Shown in pieces: positions 1-7,381 of a stretch of DNA of 18,855 nucleotides. Location of the stretch: positions 1 to 18,855 of the forward strand of contig JBBKWG010000295.1 of assembly GCA_037968835.1 (NCBI GenBank). Reading direction: 5' to 3'. The stretch is from JBBKWG01 sp037968835 (GTDB lineage Bacteria; Pseudomonadota; Alphaproteobacteria; Rhodobacterales; Rhodobacteraceae). Below the pieces are notes generated by a model. It was not told where the DNA came from and searched no databases. It saw only the letters and a list, made by a program, of their open reading frames with translations. The stretch's first letter is position 1. Every line of letters starts with the position of its first letter. The translations under genes and the position numbers were made by a program.

Positions 1-1800
1 CGCGACGAGCGCGAAGGGCTGCAACTGCTCTCACCCACGCATTACCTAGAACAGGCGCTTGCGCCGAATGCCGACCTGATCGACGGTGCCATTGGCGACA
101 TCGTTCTCGCCAATCCGGATGTTATAATCCTGGCCGATGTCGTCACGCTTTCGGGCGCTGAATCCGACGCGATCGAAGAATGGGTCCGCAAGGGTGGGCT
201 TCTGGTCCGCTTTGCCGGACCGCGTTTGGCGGCCAGCGATCTTGGACGCACCGACGAAAGCGTGCTGATGCCGGTGCGCCTGCGCGCGGGCGGGCGTAGC
301 GTCGGCGGCGCGATGAGTTGGGGCGAACCCAAGACCCTGCGCGCCTTTTCGACCGAAAGCCCGTTCTTCGGCCTTTCCATTCCTGCCGATGTCACGATCT
401 CGGCGCAGGTCATGGCCCAGCCCGATCCGGAACTAGGCGAACGCACCATCGCCACGCTTGAAGACGGCACGCCGCTGGTCACGCGCAAACGCCTCGATGC
501 GGGGCAGGTGGTGTTGTTCCACGTCACCGCCAACGCCGAATGGTCATCGCTTCCGCTTTCCGGCCTGTTCGTGCAGATGCTTGAGCGGCTTTCGATCTCG
601 ACGCGGCCAGGTGCCGCCAGCGCCGCCGATCTGGAAGGCACCGTCTGGACCCCCGATCAGATCCTGACCGCTTTCGGCGAGGTCGAGGATGCCGAGAACC
701 GCCCCGGCGTCCCCGGTGAATTGCTCGCCGAAGGGCAACTCGGTCCTGACTTGTCTCCCGGTCTTTACGCTGGCGAGGATCGCCGCATCGCGCTGAATAT
801 CATCCGTCCCGATACGCTTCTGGCCGCGACTGCATGGCCCGCCGATGTGCCCGTAGAAGGGCTGAACGTGGTGCAGGAAACGCCGCTCAAGGGCCTGATT
901 CTTGCACTCGCCCTGATTGCGCTGATGATCGATATCCTCGCGTCGCTCTGGCTGTCGGGTCGCCTGAGTGGGCCGCGCGGCGCAACTGTCGCCGCACTTC
1001 TGGTCGCGCTTCTGCTGGCCCCCGACGCCCGCGCGCAGGATACGATTCTTGCCGAGATCGAGGCTGCCTCGGAGGTGACGCTGGCCTATGTCGTGACGGG
1101 CGATCCGGCACTCGACCGAATCTCCGAAGCCGGTTTGCACGGTCTTTCAAACGTGTTGTTCCGGCGGACCTCCATCGAACCTGCCGAGCCCACGGCGGTC
1201 GATCTCGAAACCGATGAACTGTCGCTGTTTCCGTTTCTCTACTGGCCGATCACGCCCACCCAGCCACGTCCCTCCGACGAGGCATATTCCAAACTGAACC
1301 GCTATCTCAGGACTGGCGGCATGATCCTGTTCGACACCCGCGACGCCGACACCGCGCGCTTTGGCGGCACCAGTCCGAACGGTCAGAAGCTCCAGCAACT
1401 GGCGTTGCCGCTTGACGTGCCACCGCTGGAGCCTGTCCCTTCGGACCACGTGTTGACCCGGACGTTCTATCTGCTTCAGGATTTCCCCGGTCGCCACGTC
1501 AGCCGCGATGTCTGGGTCGAAGCCGCTCCACCCGATGCCGAACAGGTCGAGGGGATGCCGTTCCGCAACCTCAACGACAACGTGACACCCGTTGTGATCG
1601 GCGGCAACGACTGGGCCGCGGCCTGGGCGATGGACGCGAGCGGCGCCGCCATGTTCCCGGTCGGACGCGGCTATGCCGGCGAGCGCCAGCGCGAGATCGC
1701 TTACCGCTTCGGAGTGAACCTGATGATGCATGTCCTCACCGGAAACTATAAGTCGGATCAGGTCCACGTCCCGGCGCTTCTCGACAGGTTGGGACAGTAG
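1..1800 (+). CDS. DUF4159 domain-containing membrane protein (5' end outside window)
   Basis: The frame is open from the first base of the window, so this is the C-terminal 599 residues of a longer protein and the start is not visible. The first 290 or so visible residues are a soluble region. Two hydrophobic segments follow, at about visible residues 299-318 and 327-345, the second resembling an internal signal peptide ending in APDARAQD. The final 250 residues look like DUF4159, with the pattern LFPFLYWP then a GGMILFDTRD stretch (about residues 438-446). Family members normally begin with a BatA-type double transmembrane domain, which would lie upstream. The stop codon abuts the next ATG, so the two genes are almost certainly one operon. 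Such genes usually follow a MoxR ATPase and a DUF58 protein; that is family knowledge, not seen here. The molecular function is unknown; an envelope role is inferred. Confidence 0.85.
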   Translation, partial: RDEREGLQLLSPTHYLEQALAPNADLIDGAIGDIVLANPDVIILADVVTLSGAESDAIEEWVRKGGLLVRFAGPRLAASDLGRTDESVLMPVRLRAGGRSVGGAMSWGEPKTLRAFSTESPFFGLSIPADVTISAQVMAQPDPELGERTIATLEDGTPLVTRKRLDAGQVVLFHVTANAEWSSLPLSGLFVQMLERLSISTRPGAASAADLEGTVWTPDQILTAFGEVEDAENRPGVPGELLAEGQLGPDLSPGLYAGEDRRIALNIIRPDTLLAATAWPADVPVEGLNVVQETPLKGLILALALIALMIDILASLWLSGRLSGPRGATVAALLVALLLAPDARAQDTILAEIEAASEVTLAYVVTGDPALDRISEAGLHGLSNVLFRRTSIEPAEPTAVDLETDELSLFPFLYWPITPTQPRPSDEAYSKLNRYLRTGGMILFDTRDADTARFGGTSPNGQKLQQLALPLDVPPLEPVPSDHVLTRTFYLLQDFPGRHVSRDVWVEAAPPDAEQVEGMPFRNLNDNVTPVVIGGNDWAAAWAMDASGAAMFPVGRGYAGERQREIAYRFGVNLMMHVLTGNYKSDQVHVPALLDRLGQ

Positions 1801-3864
1801 ATGGGCACCGGCACGATCATCCTCGACCCGCTACTGCCGTGGCCGGTTCTGTGGGCCGCGATCGCTTTCGGTGCGATTTTCGCGATCATCGCCGTCTGGC
1901 GCGGCTTGTCGGGATGGTGGCTGCGCGCGCTGGCGTTTGTCGTCCTGCTCGGCGCCATCGCCAACCCCTCGCTTCAGATCGAGGACCGCGACAGTTTGAG
2001 CGATATCGTGATCCTGCTGATCGATGAAAGCGCCAGTCAGGGCATCGCCGGGCGACCCGACCAGATCGCAGAAGCCATCATCGAAGTCGAAGAGGCCATT
2101 GCCGGACTTGAAAACACCGAATTGCGCATCGTGCGCATGGGCGACAGCGAGGACGATGGCGGCACCTTCCTGATGGAGGCGCTTTCCAAGGCAATGGCCG
2201 AAGAGCCACGCTCCCGTCTGGCCGGGGCGATCCTGCTGACCGACGGTCAGTTGCACGACATCGAACGCGCCCCCGACATGCCCGCGCCGCTTCATGCGCT
2301 GCTTACCGGTCAGAAAGACGACTGGGACCGCCGCCTGATCGTCAAGAACGCTCCCGCCTTCGCCATTATCGACGAACCCGTCACACTGACGCTCAGGATC
2401 GACGATCAGGGCGCTGTCCCTGGAAATCTGCCCGCGCGCGCCGAAATCGAAATCGCAGTCGATGGCAACGAGGCGCAGCGCTTCGAGGTGCCCATCGGCG
2501 AGGATCTCGACCTGCCAGTGACGCTCAGCCACGGCGGCATGAACGTGATCCAGTTCACGCTGCCTGAACAGCCCGGCGAACTGACCATCCGCAACAACGC
2601 CGCCGTCGTGCAGATCAACGGCGTGCGCGACCGACTTCGCGTGCTTCTGGTTTCGGGCGAACCGCATCCCGGCGAACGCACGTGGCGCAACCTGTTGAAA
2701 TCCGACGCCTCGGTCGATCTTGTCCACTTCACGATCCTTCGCCCGCCCGAAAAACAGGACGGCGTTCCGGTTAGCGAACTGAGCCTGATCGCCTTCCCGA
2801 CCCGCGAGCTTTTCCTCGACAAGATCGACGAATTCGATCTCATCATCTTCGATCGCTACAAGCGGCGCGGTATCCTGCCTTCGATCTATCTCGACAACGT
2901 GCGCCAATACGTCGAAAGCGGCGGCGCGCTTCTGGTGGCAGCCGGTCCCGATTTCGCGTCCGCCGATTCCATCTATCGCTCGCCGCTCAGCCTGATCATT
3001 CCGGCCGAACCGACCGGGCGCGTTGTGGAAGAGGCTTTCCTGCCCACCGTCACCGACATCGGTCAGCGTCATCCGGTCACTTCCGGTTTCATGCCCGAAA
3101 CCGAAGGTGAAACCGCGCCCTGGGGGCGGTGGCTGCGCCTGATCGACGTCGTCCCGCAAAACGGTCAAACGGTAATGTCCGACGGGGCCGATCGTCCGCT
3201 TCTTGTGCTCGACCGCGTCGGCGAGGGCCGCGTTGCGCTGCTCGCTTCCGATCACGCCTGGCTCTGGTCGCGCGGATATGAAGGCGGCGGCCCGCAACTG
3301 GAATTGCTGCGTCGTCTCGCGCATTGGATGATGAAGGAACCCGACCTTGAAGAAGAGGCGCTGAGCGTTTCCGCCGAAGGTCAGACCATGACGATCACAC
3401 GGCGCACACTTGGGGACGGGGTCGGGGATGTCGAAATCACCGGTCCCGATGGCACCGTCACACTTGTTCCTCTGGAAGAGATCGCGCCGGGACGGTTCAG
3501 CGCGGTCTGGGACGGACCCGAAATCGGACTATACCGCCTGAGCGAGGGCGATCAGCAAAGCGTCATCGCGCTTGGACCCTCGGCCCCGCGGGAATTCGAG
3601 CAGACAATCGCGTCGGGCGACCTGCTTGAAGCGCCGGTCGAGGCGACACGGGGCGGTCTGATGCGGCTGCAGGACGGCATGCCCTCGATCCGGGCCGTGC
3701 GCGCGGGCCGCGTCGCCGCCGGACGCGGTTGGATCGGTATCACCCCGCGCGAGGCTTATCTGACCGCCGACATCCGGGTCTCGCCGCTTCTGCCCGCCTG
3801 GGCGATGCTGCTGTTCGCATCGTTACTGGCCATCGGCGCGTGGCTTTGGGAGGGCCGCCGCTAG
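1801..3864 (+). CDS. vWA / glutamine amidotransferase-like membrane protein
   Basis: A 687-residue protein whose ATG directly follows the stop of the DUF4159 gene. Residues about 12-55 form two membrane segments. A von Willebrand A-like region follows, with a DxSxS metal-site pattern at residues 75-79 (in LLIDESAS) and a later LLTDGQ strand typical of that fold. From about residue 279 (LRVLLVSGE) to about 400 lies a class I glutamine-amidotransferase-like fold (LIIFDRYKRRG, then SGGALLVAAGP) without an obvious nucleophilic Cys, so enzymatic activity is unlikely. A last transmembrane helix spans about 666-684 and is followed by a basic tail. The arrangement suggests a large periplasmic domain anchored at both ends. 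It resembles membrane proteins encoded next to MoxR/DUF58/DUF4159 genes; the partner is probably the DUF4159 protein. Specific function unknown. Confidence 0.85.
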   Translation: MGTGTIILDPLLPWPVLWAAIAFGAIFAIIAVWRGLSGWWLRALAFVVLLGAIANPSLQIEDRDSLSDIVILLIDESASQGIAGRPDQIAEAIIEVEEAIAGLENTELRIVRMGDSEDDGGTFLMEALSKAMAEEPRSRLAGAILLTDGQLHDIERAPDMPAPLHALLTGQKDDWDRRLIVKNAPAFAIIDEPVTLTLRIDDQGAVPGNLPARAEIEIAVDGNEAQRFEVPIGEDLDLPVTLSHGGMNVIQFTLPEQPGELTIRNNAAVVQINGVRDRLRVLLVSGEPHPGERTWRNLLKSDASVDLVHFTILRPPEKQDGVPVSELSLIAFPTRELFLDKIDEFDLIIFDRYKRRGILPSIYLDNVRQYVESGGALLVAAGPDFASADSIYRSPLSLIIPAEPTGRVVEEAFLPTVTDIGQRHPVTSGFMPETEGETAPWGRWLRLIDVVPQNGQTVMSDGADRPLLVLDRVGEGRVALLASDHAWLWSRGYEGGGPQLELLRRLAHWMMKEPDLEEEALSVSAEGQTMTITRRTLGDGVGDVEITGPDGTVTLVPLEEIAPGRFSAVWDGPEIGLYRLSEGDQQSVIALGPSAPREFEQTIASGDLLEAPVEATRGGLMRLQDGMPSIRAVRAGRVAAGRGWIGITPREAYLTADIRVSPLLPAWAMLLFASLLAIGAWLWEGRR

Positions 3865-3955
3865 TCATCTAATATCTTGCAGGAATGGAACTTTTTCAGA
3901 CACTTGCGACTTGACGAGTCACGGGGCAGTTCAGCGCCGGTGAAGGGGGTTCCAA

Positions 3956-4117
3956 ATGATCAAACTAATTCTCATCCTGCTTGTCGTCGCTGCTGTGGCC
4001 GCATTGTTGGGGTTCGGTCGCCTGTCGGGCGCCGCTCTGAGTGGCGCAAAGGTTCTCATAGCCGTCGTCCTCGTGCTGTTCATTCTCGTCATCTTCGGGA
4101 TTATCGCAGTCGCCTGA
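3956..4117 (+). CDS. DUF1328 small membrane protein
   Basis: A 53-residue protein. ATG is at 3956 with a good Shine-Dalgarno (gaaggggg, 3942-3949) just upstream. It has two hydrophobic helices, about residues 3-19 and 32-52, separated by a short Gly/Ala turn (GFGRLSGAALSG). This length and the GFG...G.A motif match the DUF1328 (YtjA-like) family of tiny inner-membrane proteins, often found near stress genes; the function is not known. It sits alone between the envelope pair and trmD in the same direction, about 90 nt after the previous stop. A hairpin follows its stop codon. Confidence 0.85.
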   Translation: MIKLILILLVVAAVAALLGFGRLSGAALSGAKVLIAVVLVLFILVIFGIIAVA

Positions 4118-4124
4118 CGCCGCC

Positions 4125-4153
4125 TTGTGAGCAAGGCGCGCGCCAATTATAGC
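4125..4153 (+). promoter_or_regulatory. Candidate trmD promoter (TTGTGA-N17-TATAGC)
   Basis: The -35-like TTGTGA (4125-4130) and -10-like TATAGC (4148-4153) are separated by exactly 17 nt. Transcription would begin near 4160, immediately at the trmD ATG (4161), which has no convincing Shine-Dalgarno, so the mRNA could be leaderless. The -35 overlaps a hairpin (CGCCTTG, 4121-4127, pairing with 4132-4138) that could instead be the end of the DUF1328 transcript. Predicted by eye only. Confidence 0.35.
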
Positions 4154-4160
4154 GGGCGGT

Positions 4161-4973
4161 ATGAGCGAACCGCCCGCCAAATCCCACGGCCGCCTGTCAA
4201 TCGGTCAATCCGTCCAACCGCGCGAACTGATGCAGGACCGCCCGGCGCTGAATGGCGCGTGGACGGCGAAAGTCATCACACTTGTCCCCGAGGCGTTTCC
4301 GGGCATTCTGGGGGCCTCACTGACCGGCAAGGCGTTGCAAGACGGTCTGTGGCGGCTTGACCCGATAGATCTGCGCCTGTTTGGCGAGGGTAAGCACCGC
4401 AATGTCGACGACACGCCCGCCGGGGGTGGCGCAGGCATGGTTCTGCGTCCCGACGTCGTCGCCCGAGCGCTTTCACATGCAGCCAAGGCTACACCCGACG
4501 ATCGTGGCCGCTGGCCGCTGGTCTATCTCTCGCCGCGCGGCAAGCGTTTCGATCAGGCGATGGCGGAGCGGTTTGCGAAAGCCGACGGAATCACGCTTCT
4601 CTGCGGTCGATTCGAGGGCGTCGACGAGCGGGTGCTCGAACATTTCGATATCGAAGAGGTCTCGCTCGGCGATTTCGTCATGACCGGCGGTGAAATCGCC
4701 GCCGAAGCGATCATCGACGCCACCGTCCGCCTCCGCCCCGGTGTGCTCGGCAATGCGTCCTCGACCGAAGACGAGAGCTTCGCGCATGGATTGCTGGAGC
4801 ATCCGCAATATACCCGTCCGGCCTCTTGGGAAGGCCGCGACATCCCCGAAGTTCTGATGTCGGGTCACCACGGCAAGATCGCCGATTGGCGGCGCGAAAA
4901 ATCCGAGTCACTGACCCGCGCGCGCCGCCCGGATCTCTGGCAAGTGCATGAAAAGAAGCCCGCGAAGAAATAG
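4161..4973 (+). CDS. trmD: tRNA (guanine-N1)-methyltransferase TrmD
   Basis: A 270-residue SPOUT methyltransferase that methylates G37 of tRNAs with a G36 using S-adenosylmethionine, preventing +1 frameshifting. Diagnostic stretches are VITLVPEAFPG (about 38-48), the DDTPAGGGAGMV loop (83-94), LCGRFEGVDER (147-157), which begins the trefoil-knot cofactor site, and SLGDFVMTGGEIA (168-180). The C-terminal domain has HPQYTRP and SGHHGKI. An N-terminal extension of about 35 residues precedes the catalytic core; I believe this is usual in Rhodobacterales, and the ATG at 4161 keeps it. In most relatives trmD follows rpsP and rimM. Here the upstream neighbour is a DUF1328 gene, while the downstream rplS-rpmE order is kept. 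Cytoplasmic and probably essential. Confidence 0.97.
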   Translation: MSEPPAKSHGRLSIGQSVQPRELMQDRPALNGAWTAKVITLVPEAFPGILGASLTGKALQDGLWRLDPIDLRLFGEGKHRNVDDTPAGGGAGMVLRPDVVARALSHAAKATPDDRGRWPLVYLSPRGKRFDQAMAERFAKADGITLLCGRFEGVDERVLEHFDIEEVSLGDFVMTGGEIAAEAIIDATVRLRPGVLGNASSTEDESFAHGLLEHPQYTRPASWEGRDIPEVLMSGHHGKIADWRREKSESLTRARRPDLWQVHEKKPAKK

Positions 4974-5005
4974 GCCAGCGATAGATGCCGCAGCGTTGGA
5001 AAATC

Positions 5006-5063
5006 GGGGCGCTGCCCCCGACACCCTTCGGTTGTCTCCCCCGGAATATTTCAGGGTCGATGG
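5006..5063 (+). repeat. Left copy of an intergenic inverted repeat (Rhodobacterales REP-like)
   Basis: This 58-nt copy begins with a small hairpin (GGGGC-GCT-GCCCC, 5006-5018), continues to CCCCCGGAATATTT, and ends GTCGATGG. Its reverse complement, with small differences, lies at 5202-5253. Similar GGGGC..GCCCC...CCCCGG-ATATTT sequences are, in my recollection, dispersed between genes of Rhodobacterales genomes. It lies 32 nt past the trmD stop and could help end or stabilise that transcript. Confidence 0.7.
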
Positions 5064-5201
5064 AAGCGGGGGTGACGCACCTGGCATCACCCCCGGCGAA
5101 GGAACAGATACTGCGCCTCCACCGACCACGGCCATCGGCGTTCCCGCCTGTGCCGTGTGAACCAACCTCGCGAACAAACTCTAAGGAATTCCTAAGCCGC
5201 T

Positions 5202-5253
5202 CCATCGACCTCAAAATATTCCGGGGGGAGGCGCAGCCTGGGGGCAGAGCCCC
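5202..5253 (-). repeat. Right copy of the intergenic inverted repeat
   Basis: Reads as the reverse complement of the 5006-5063 copy: CCATCGACC, then AATATTCCGGGGGG, ending in the hairpin GGGGC-AGA-GCCCC (5241-5253). The copies are 138 nt apart, so the transcript could form a long stem. A short T-run (gattttt, 5259-5265) follows, so a terminator role for trmD read-through is possible. Between the copies only a perfect 10-bp palindrome, AGGAATTCCT (5184-5193), stands out; I see no gene there. Confidence 0.7.
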
Positions 5254-5268
5254 GTATTGATTTTTGGC

Positions 5269-5297
5269 TTGAACGACGGGCTGTCCGCGCCTATACG
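5269..5297 (+). promoter_or_regulatory. Candidate rplS promoter (TTGAAC-N17-TATACG)
   Basis: TTGAAC (5269-5274) and TATACG (5292-5297) are spaced by 17 nt, a good housekeeping-sigma arrangement. It lies just after the right repeat copy, so rplS-rpmE probably have their own transcription start near 5304, separate from trmD. Identified by eye. Confidence 0.5.
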
Positions 5298-5303
5298 GCG
5301 CAG

Positions 5304-5509
5304 GTTCGCGGCCCATCAGGACCTGCGGACCCCGCGTCTGTCGTGCGCCCAGTCTTTATGGCGCGAAAAACGGTGGACGGGCGGAAGATCAAGGAACGAC
5401 GACCTGAACTCTCCGGCGGGCGCAAGATGCGGCCCGACAAAGATGCGGAGCTCTGAGGCGGCAACAAACCTCTCTGGATTAACCAGAGGCAGACATAGGA
5501 GTGGATCAG
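5304..5509 (+). promoter_or_regulatory. Long structured 5' leader of rplS
   Basis: About 205 nt separate the candidate start from the rplS ATG. Visible structure: CGCAGGT (5299-5305) pairs with ACCTGCG (5321-5327); GCGCC (5345-5349) pairs with GGCGC (5360-5364); CTCTGG (5472-5477) pairs with CCAGAG (5483-5488) over loop ATTAA, eight bases before the AGGAG ribosome site (5497-5501). The last hairpin is well placed to control ribosome access. Ribosomal-protein operons are often controlled by autogenous leaders, but a match to a known L19 leader cannot be judged by eye. A possible 32-codon ORF lies inside at 5358-5456 (described in the findings). Confidence 0.45.
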
Positions 5510-5890
5510 ATGGACCTGATCGCTGAAATCGAAGCCGAGCAAGTGGCCGCGCTGGGCAATGAGATACCGGACTTCAGAGCGGGTGACACCGTTCGCGTCG
5601 GCTACAAAGTGACGGAAGGTACGCGTTCGCGCGTTCAGAACTACGAAGGCGTCTGCATTGCCCGCAAGAACGGCAAAGGCATCGCCGGCAGTTTCACCGT
5701 CCGCAAGATTTCCTTTGGCGAAGGCGTGGAGCGTGTGTTCCCACTGCATTCGACCAATATCGACAGCATTACCGTCGTGCGTCGCGGCCGTGTCCGTCGC
5801 GCCAAGCTGTACTTCCTGCGCGCACGTCGCGGCAAGTCGGCGCGGATTGCCGAGAATTCCAACTACAAATCGCTGAACAGCGACGCCTGA
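5510..5890 (+). CDS. rplS: 50S ribosomal protein L19
   Basis: A 126-residue protein beginning MDLIAEIEAEQ. The L19 core is clear: IPDFRAGDTVRVGYKVTEG (about 20-38), the basic YEGVCIARKNG stretch, SFTVRKISFGEGVERVFPLH (about 61-80) and RRGRVRRAKLYFLR (about 90-103). L19 sits at the 30S-50S interface of the ribosome. I place the start at the ATG at 5510, because AGGAG at 5497-5501 is eight bases upstream. An in-frame GTG at 5501 overlaps that ribosome site and would add three residues not usual for the family. It is followed 13 nt later by rpmE with its own site; the two are probably cotranscribed. Confidence 0.97.
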   Translation: MDLIAEIEAEQVAALGNEIPDFRAGDTVRVGYKVTEGTRSRVQNYEGVCIARKNGKGIAGSFTVRKISFGEGVERVFPLHSTNIDSITVVRRGRVRRAKLYFLRARRGKSARIAENSNYKSLNSDA

Positions 5891-5903
5891 AGGAGCGGGA
5901 CTC

Positions 5904-6125
5904 ATGAAAAAAGATACTCATCCCGATTACCACACGATCAACGTCAAGATGACGAACGGTGACATCCTGCAGATGCGCTCGACCTGGGGCAAGGAAGGCG
6001 ACACGCTGTCGCTCGATATCGACCCGACTGTTCACCCGGCCTGGACCGGCGGATCGTCGCGCCTGATGGATACCGGCGGTCGTGTTTCGAAGTTCAAGAA
6101 AAAGTACGAGGGTCTCGGCTTCTGA
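5904..6125 (+). CDS. rpmE: 50S ribosomal protein L31, Cys-less type
   Basis: A 73-residue protein with the L31 signature: MKKDTHPDYH at the N-terminus, STWGKEGDTLSLDID (about 27-41), then HPAWTGG and RVSKFKKKY near the C-terminus. There are no cysteines, so this is the zinc-independent (C-minus) form. A strong AAGGAG lies upstream (5889-5894). It is the last gene of the rplS unit: a strong hairpin terminator lies 25 nt after its stop codon. Confidence 0.96.
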   Translation: MKKDTHPDYHTINVKMTNGDILQMRSTWGKEGDTLSLDIDPTVHPAWTGGSSRLMDTGGRVSKFKKKYEGLGF

Positions 6126-6150
6126 GCCAGCCCGCACGTCGCGAAAATGC

Positions 6151-6183
6151 AAAGCGCCGCCTCAACCGGGCGGCGCTTTTTTT
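6151..6183 (+). terminator. Rho-independent terminator after rpmE
   Basis: AGCGCCGCC (6153-6161) pairs perfectly with GGCGGCGCT (6169-6177) over a 7-nt loop, followed by a run of seven T (6177-6183). It lies between convergent genes; the opposite-strand U-tract is only about three residues, so it mainly ends the rplS-rpmE transcript. Confidence 0.92.
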
Positions 6184-6186
6184 CGT

Positions 6187-7218
6187 TCAGTTGGCCTTTA
6201 GATAAGCCACGAGAATATCGCGCGCGGCTTTCAGATCCGCGGTCGCGATCATTTCGGTCACCGTGTGGATATACCGCGTTCCGACCGTAATGCCGATCGC
6301 CCGCGCACCCATCGCTGCCTGCTGCGCCGCCGCACCGTCTTGCCCGCCGGAGCGTAGCATCGTGCGCTGATATGGGATCTTCTTCTTTTCCGCGAGCGCC
6401 GCGAACTCTGCCACCAGAGCCTTGTCGGCGATGAATGATCCGTCGCGGATATGCAGTCCGAACCCGTCGCCCTGCACCGTCGTGCGGTCCTGCTCGGGGA
6501 CGCCGGGCGTGTCGCACGACAACGTCACGTCGATCCCGATCCCGATGTCGGGCTTCACGCGATAGGACGCCGTTCGCGCCCCACGCAGCCCGACCTCTTC
6601 CTGGGTCGTGAACACCACGTGAACCTCGGCCGACGTCTTTGCCTTGCCCAGTCCCCGCGCCGCTTCGATCCCCAGCCAGCAGGCGACCCGGTTGTCCAGC
6701 GCCTTGGACACCAGCTTGTCGCCGATCTCGAGGAACGGTTCGTCCATCACAACCATATCGCCGATGTTGATGTGGTCCTTGGTGTTGTCGCCCAGCCCCA
6801 GATCGACGAAGAATTCGTGCGGTTCTGGCACCTTCTTCTTATCCTCGGCGGACGCGATATGCACCGGGCGGCCACCCGGATTCATGACGCCCTTCAGGTC
6901 GCCTTTGTCGGTGCACACCAGTACCCGGCGGGAAAACAGGTTGCGCGGATCAAAGCCGCCAACTGCCTGGAGATAAACGAAACCCTTGTCGGTGATATGG
7001 CTGACCAGAAAGCCGATCTCGTCCATATGGCACAAGAGCATGATCTTCAGGGGCGACTTGCCCTTGCCGCGCCGGATGCAATGCAGCGACCCCATCGCGT
7101 CCTCGGTCACCTCGTCGAATACGCCCTTGACCTCGGCGCGGATAAGGTCGCGCACGCGGTCCTCGTGCCCCGGTACTCCCGGGGTCTCGCAAAGTCGCCT
7201 CAACAGATCGATATTCAT
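6187..7218 (-). CDS. M42 family metallopeptidase (glutamyl aminopeptidase-like)
   Basis: A 343-residue cytoplasmic dinuclear-metal aminopeptidase. The expected ligands and catalytic residues are visible: H64 and D66 in CHMDEIG, bridging D175 in ALDNR, the E207-E208 pair in TTQEEVG, D230 in GIDVT, and H318 in RYIHT. An inserted substrate-access domain (about 75-165) interrupts the catalytic fold as in other M42 enzymes, which form dodecameric tetrahedral shells. The ATG at 7218 has an AAAGGA site upstream on its strand. Substrate preference (Glu/Asp versus broader) cannot be read from the sequence. It is transcribed away from the secreted protein at 7382, with about 160 nt of shared regulatory DNA between them, and its 3' end faces the rpmE terminator. 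Confidence 0.93.
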   Translation of the reverse strand: MNIDLLRRLCETPGVPGHEDRVRDLIRAEVKGVFDEVTEDAMGSLHCIRRGKGKSPLKIMLLCHMDEIGFLVSHITDKGFVYLQAVGGFDPRNLFSRRVLVCTDKGDLKGVMNPGGRPVHIASAEDKKKVPEPHEFFVDLGLGDNTKDHINIGDMVVMDEPFLEIGDKLVSKALDNRVACWLGIEAARGLGKAKTSAEVHVVFTTQEEVGLRGARTASYRVKPDIGIGIDVTLSCDTPGVPEQDRTTVQGDGFGLHIRDGSFIADKALVAEFAALAEKKKIPYQRTMLRSGGQDGAAAQQAAMGARAIGITVGTRYIHTVTEMIATADLKAARDILVAYLKAN

Positions 7219-7381
7219 GGGGGCTGTCCTTTCAGCATGATACGCCCCACGTTATGAACCGCTGGGGTCGGGTCGCAAGAGGGAACCCGCAGGGTCCGGG
7301 CGACCTTGTTATTGCATGACAGCGGACATTGCGGCGAAAAGCCGTGTGCCGGGCATTGGAAGCGGGAACAGGAGAATCGAT

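Noticed and set aside
1831..3324. 497-codon minus-strand frame opposite the vWA/amidotransferase-like gene
   Set aside because: The plus-strand frame has membrane segments and domain motifs; the antisense frame is a codon-bias shadow rich in Asp/His/Gly.
3887..3920. GGAAC (3887-3891) as a possible ECF sigma -35 upstream of the DUF1328 gene
   Set aside because: No CGTT-like -10 is found at 16-19 nt spacing, so the match is only five bases.
5257..5526. Long plus-strand frame through the rplS leader
   Set aside because: It runs out of frame into rplS and its sequence is low-complexity Arg/Ser-rich, as expected for a shadow frame in GC-rich DNA.
7271..7305. GGTCGC...GCGACC inverted repeat in the divergent gap between the M42 and caspase-fold genes
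   Set aside because: Only six pairs with a 23-nt loop in GC-rich DNA; it may be an operator but chance is as likely.
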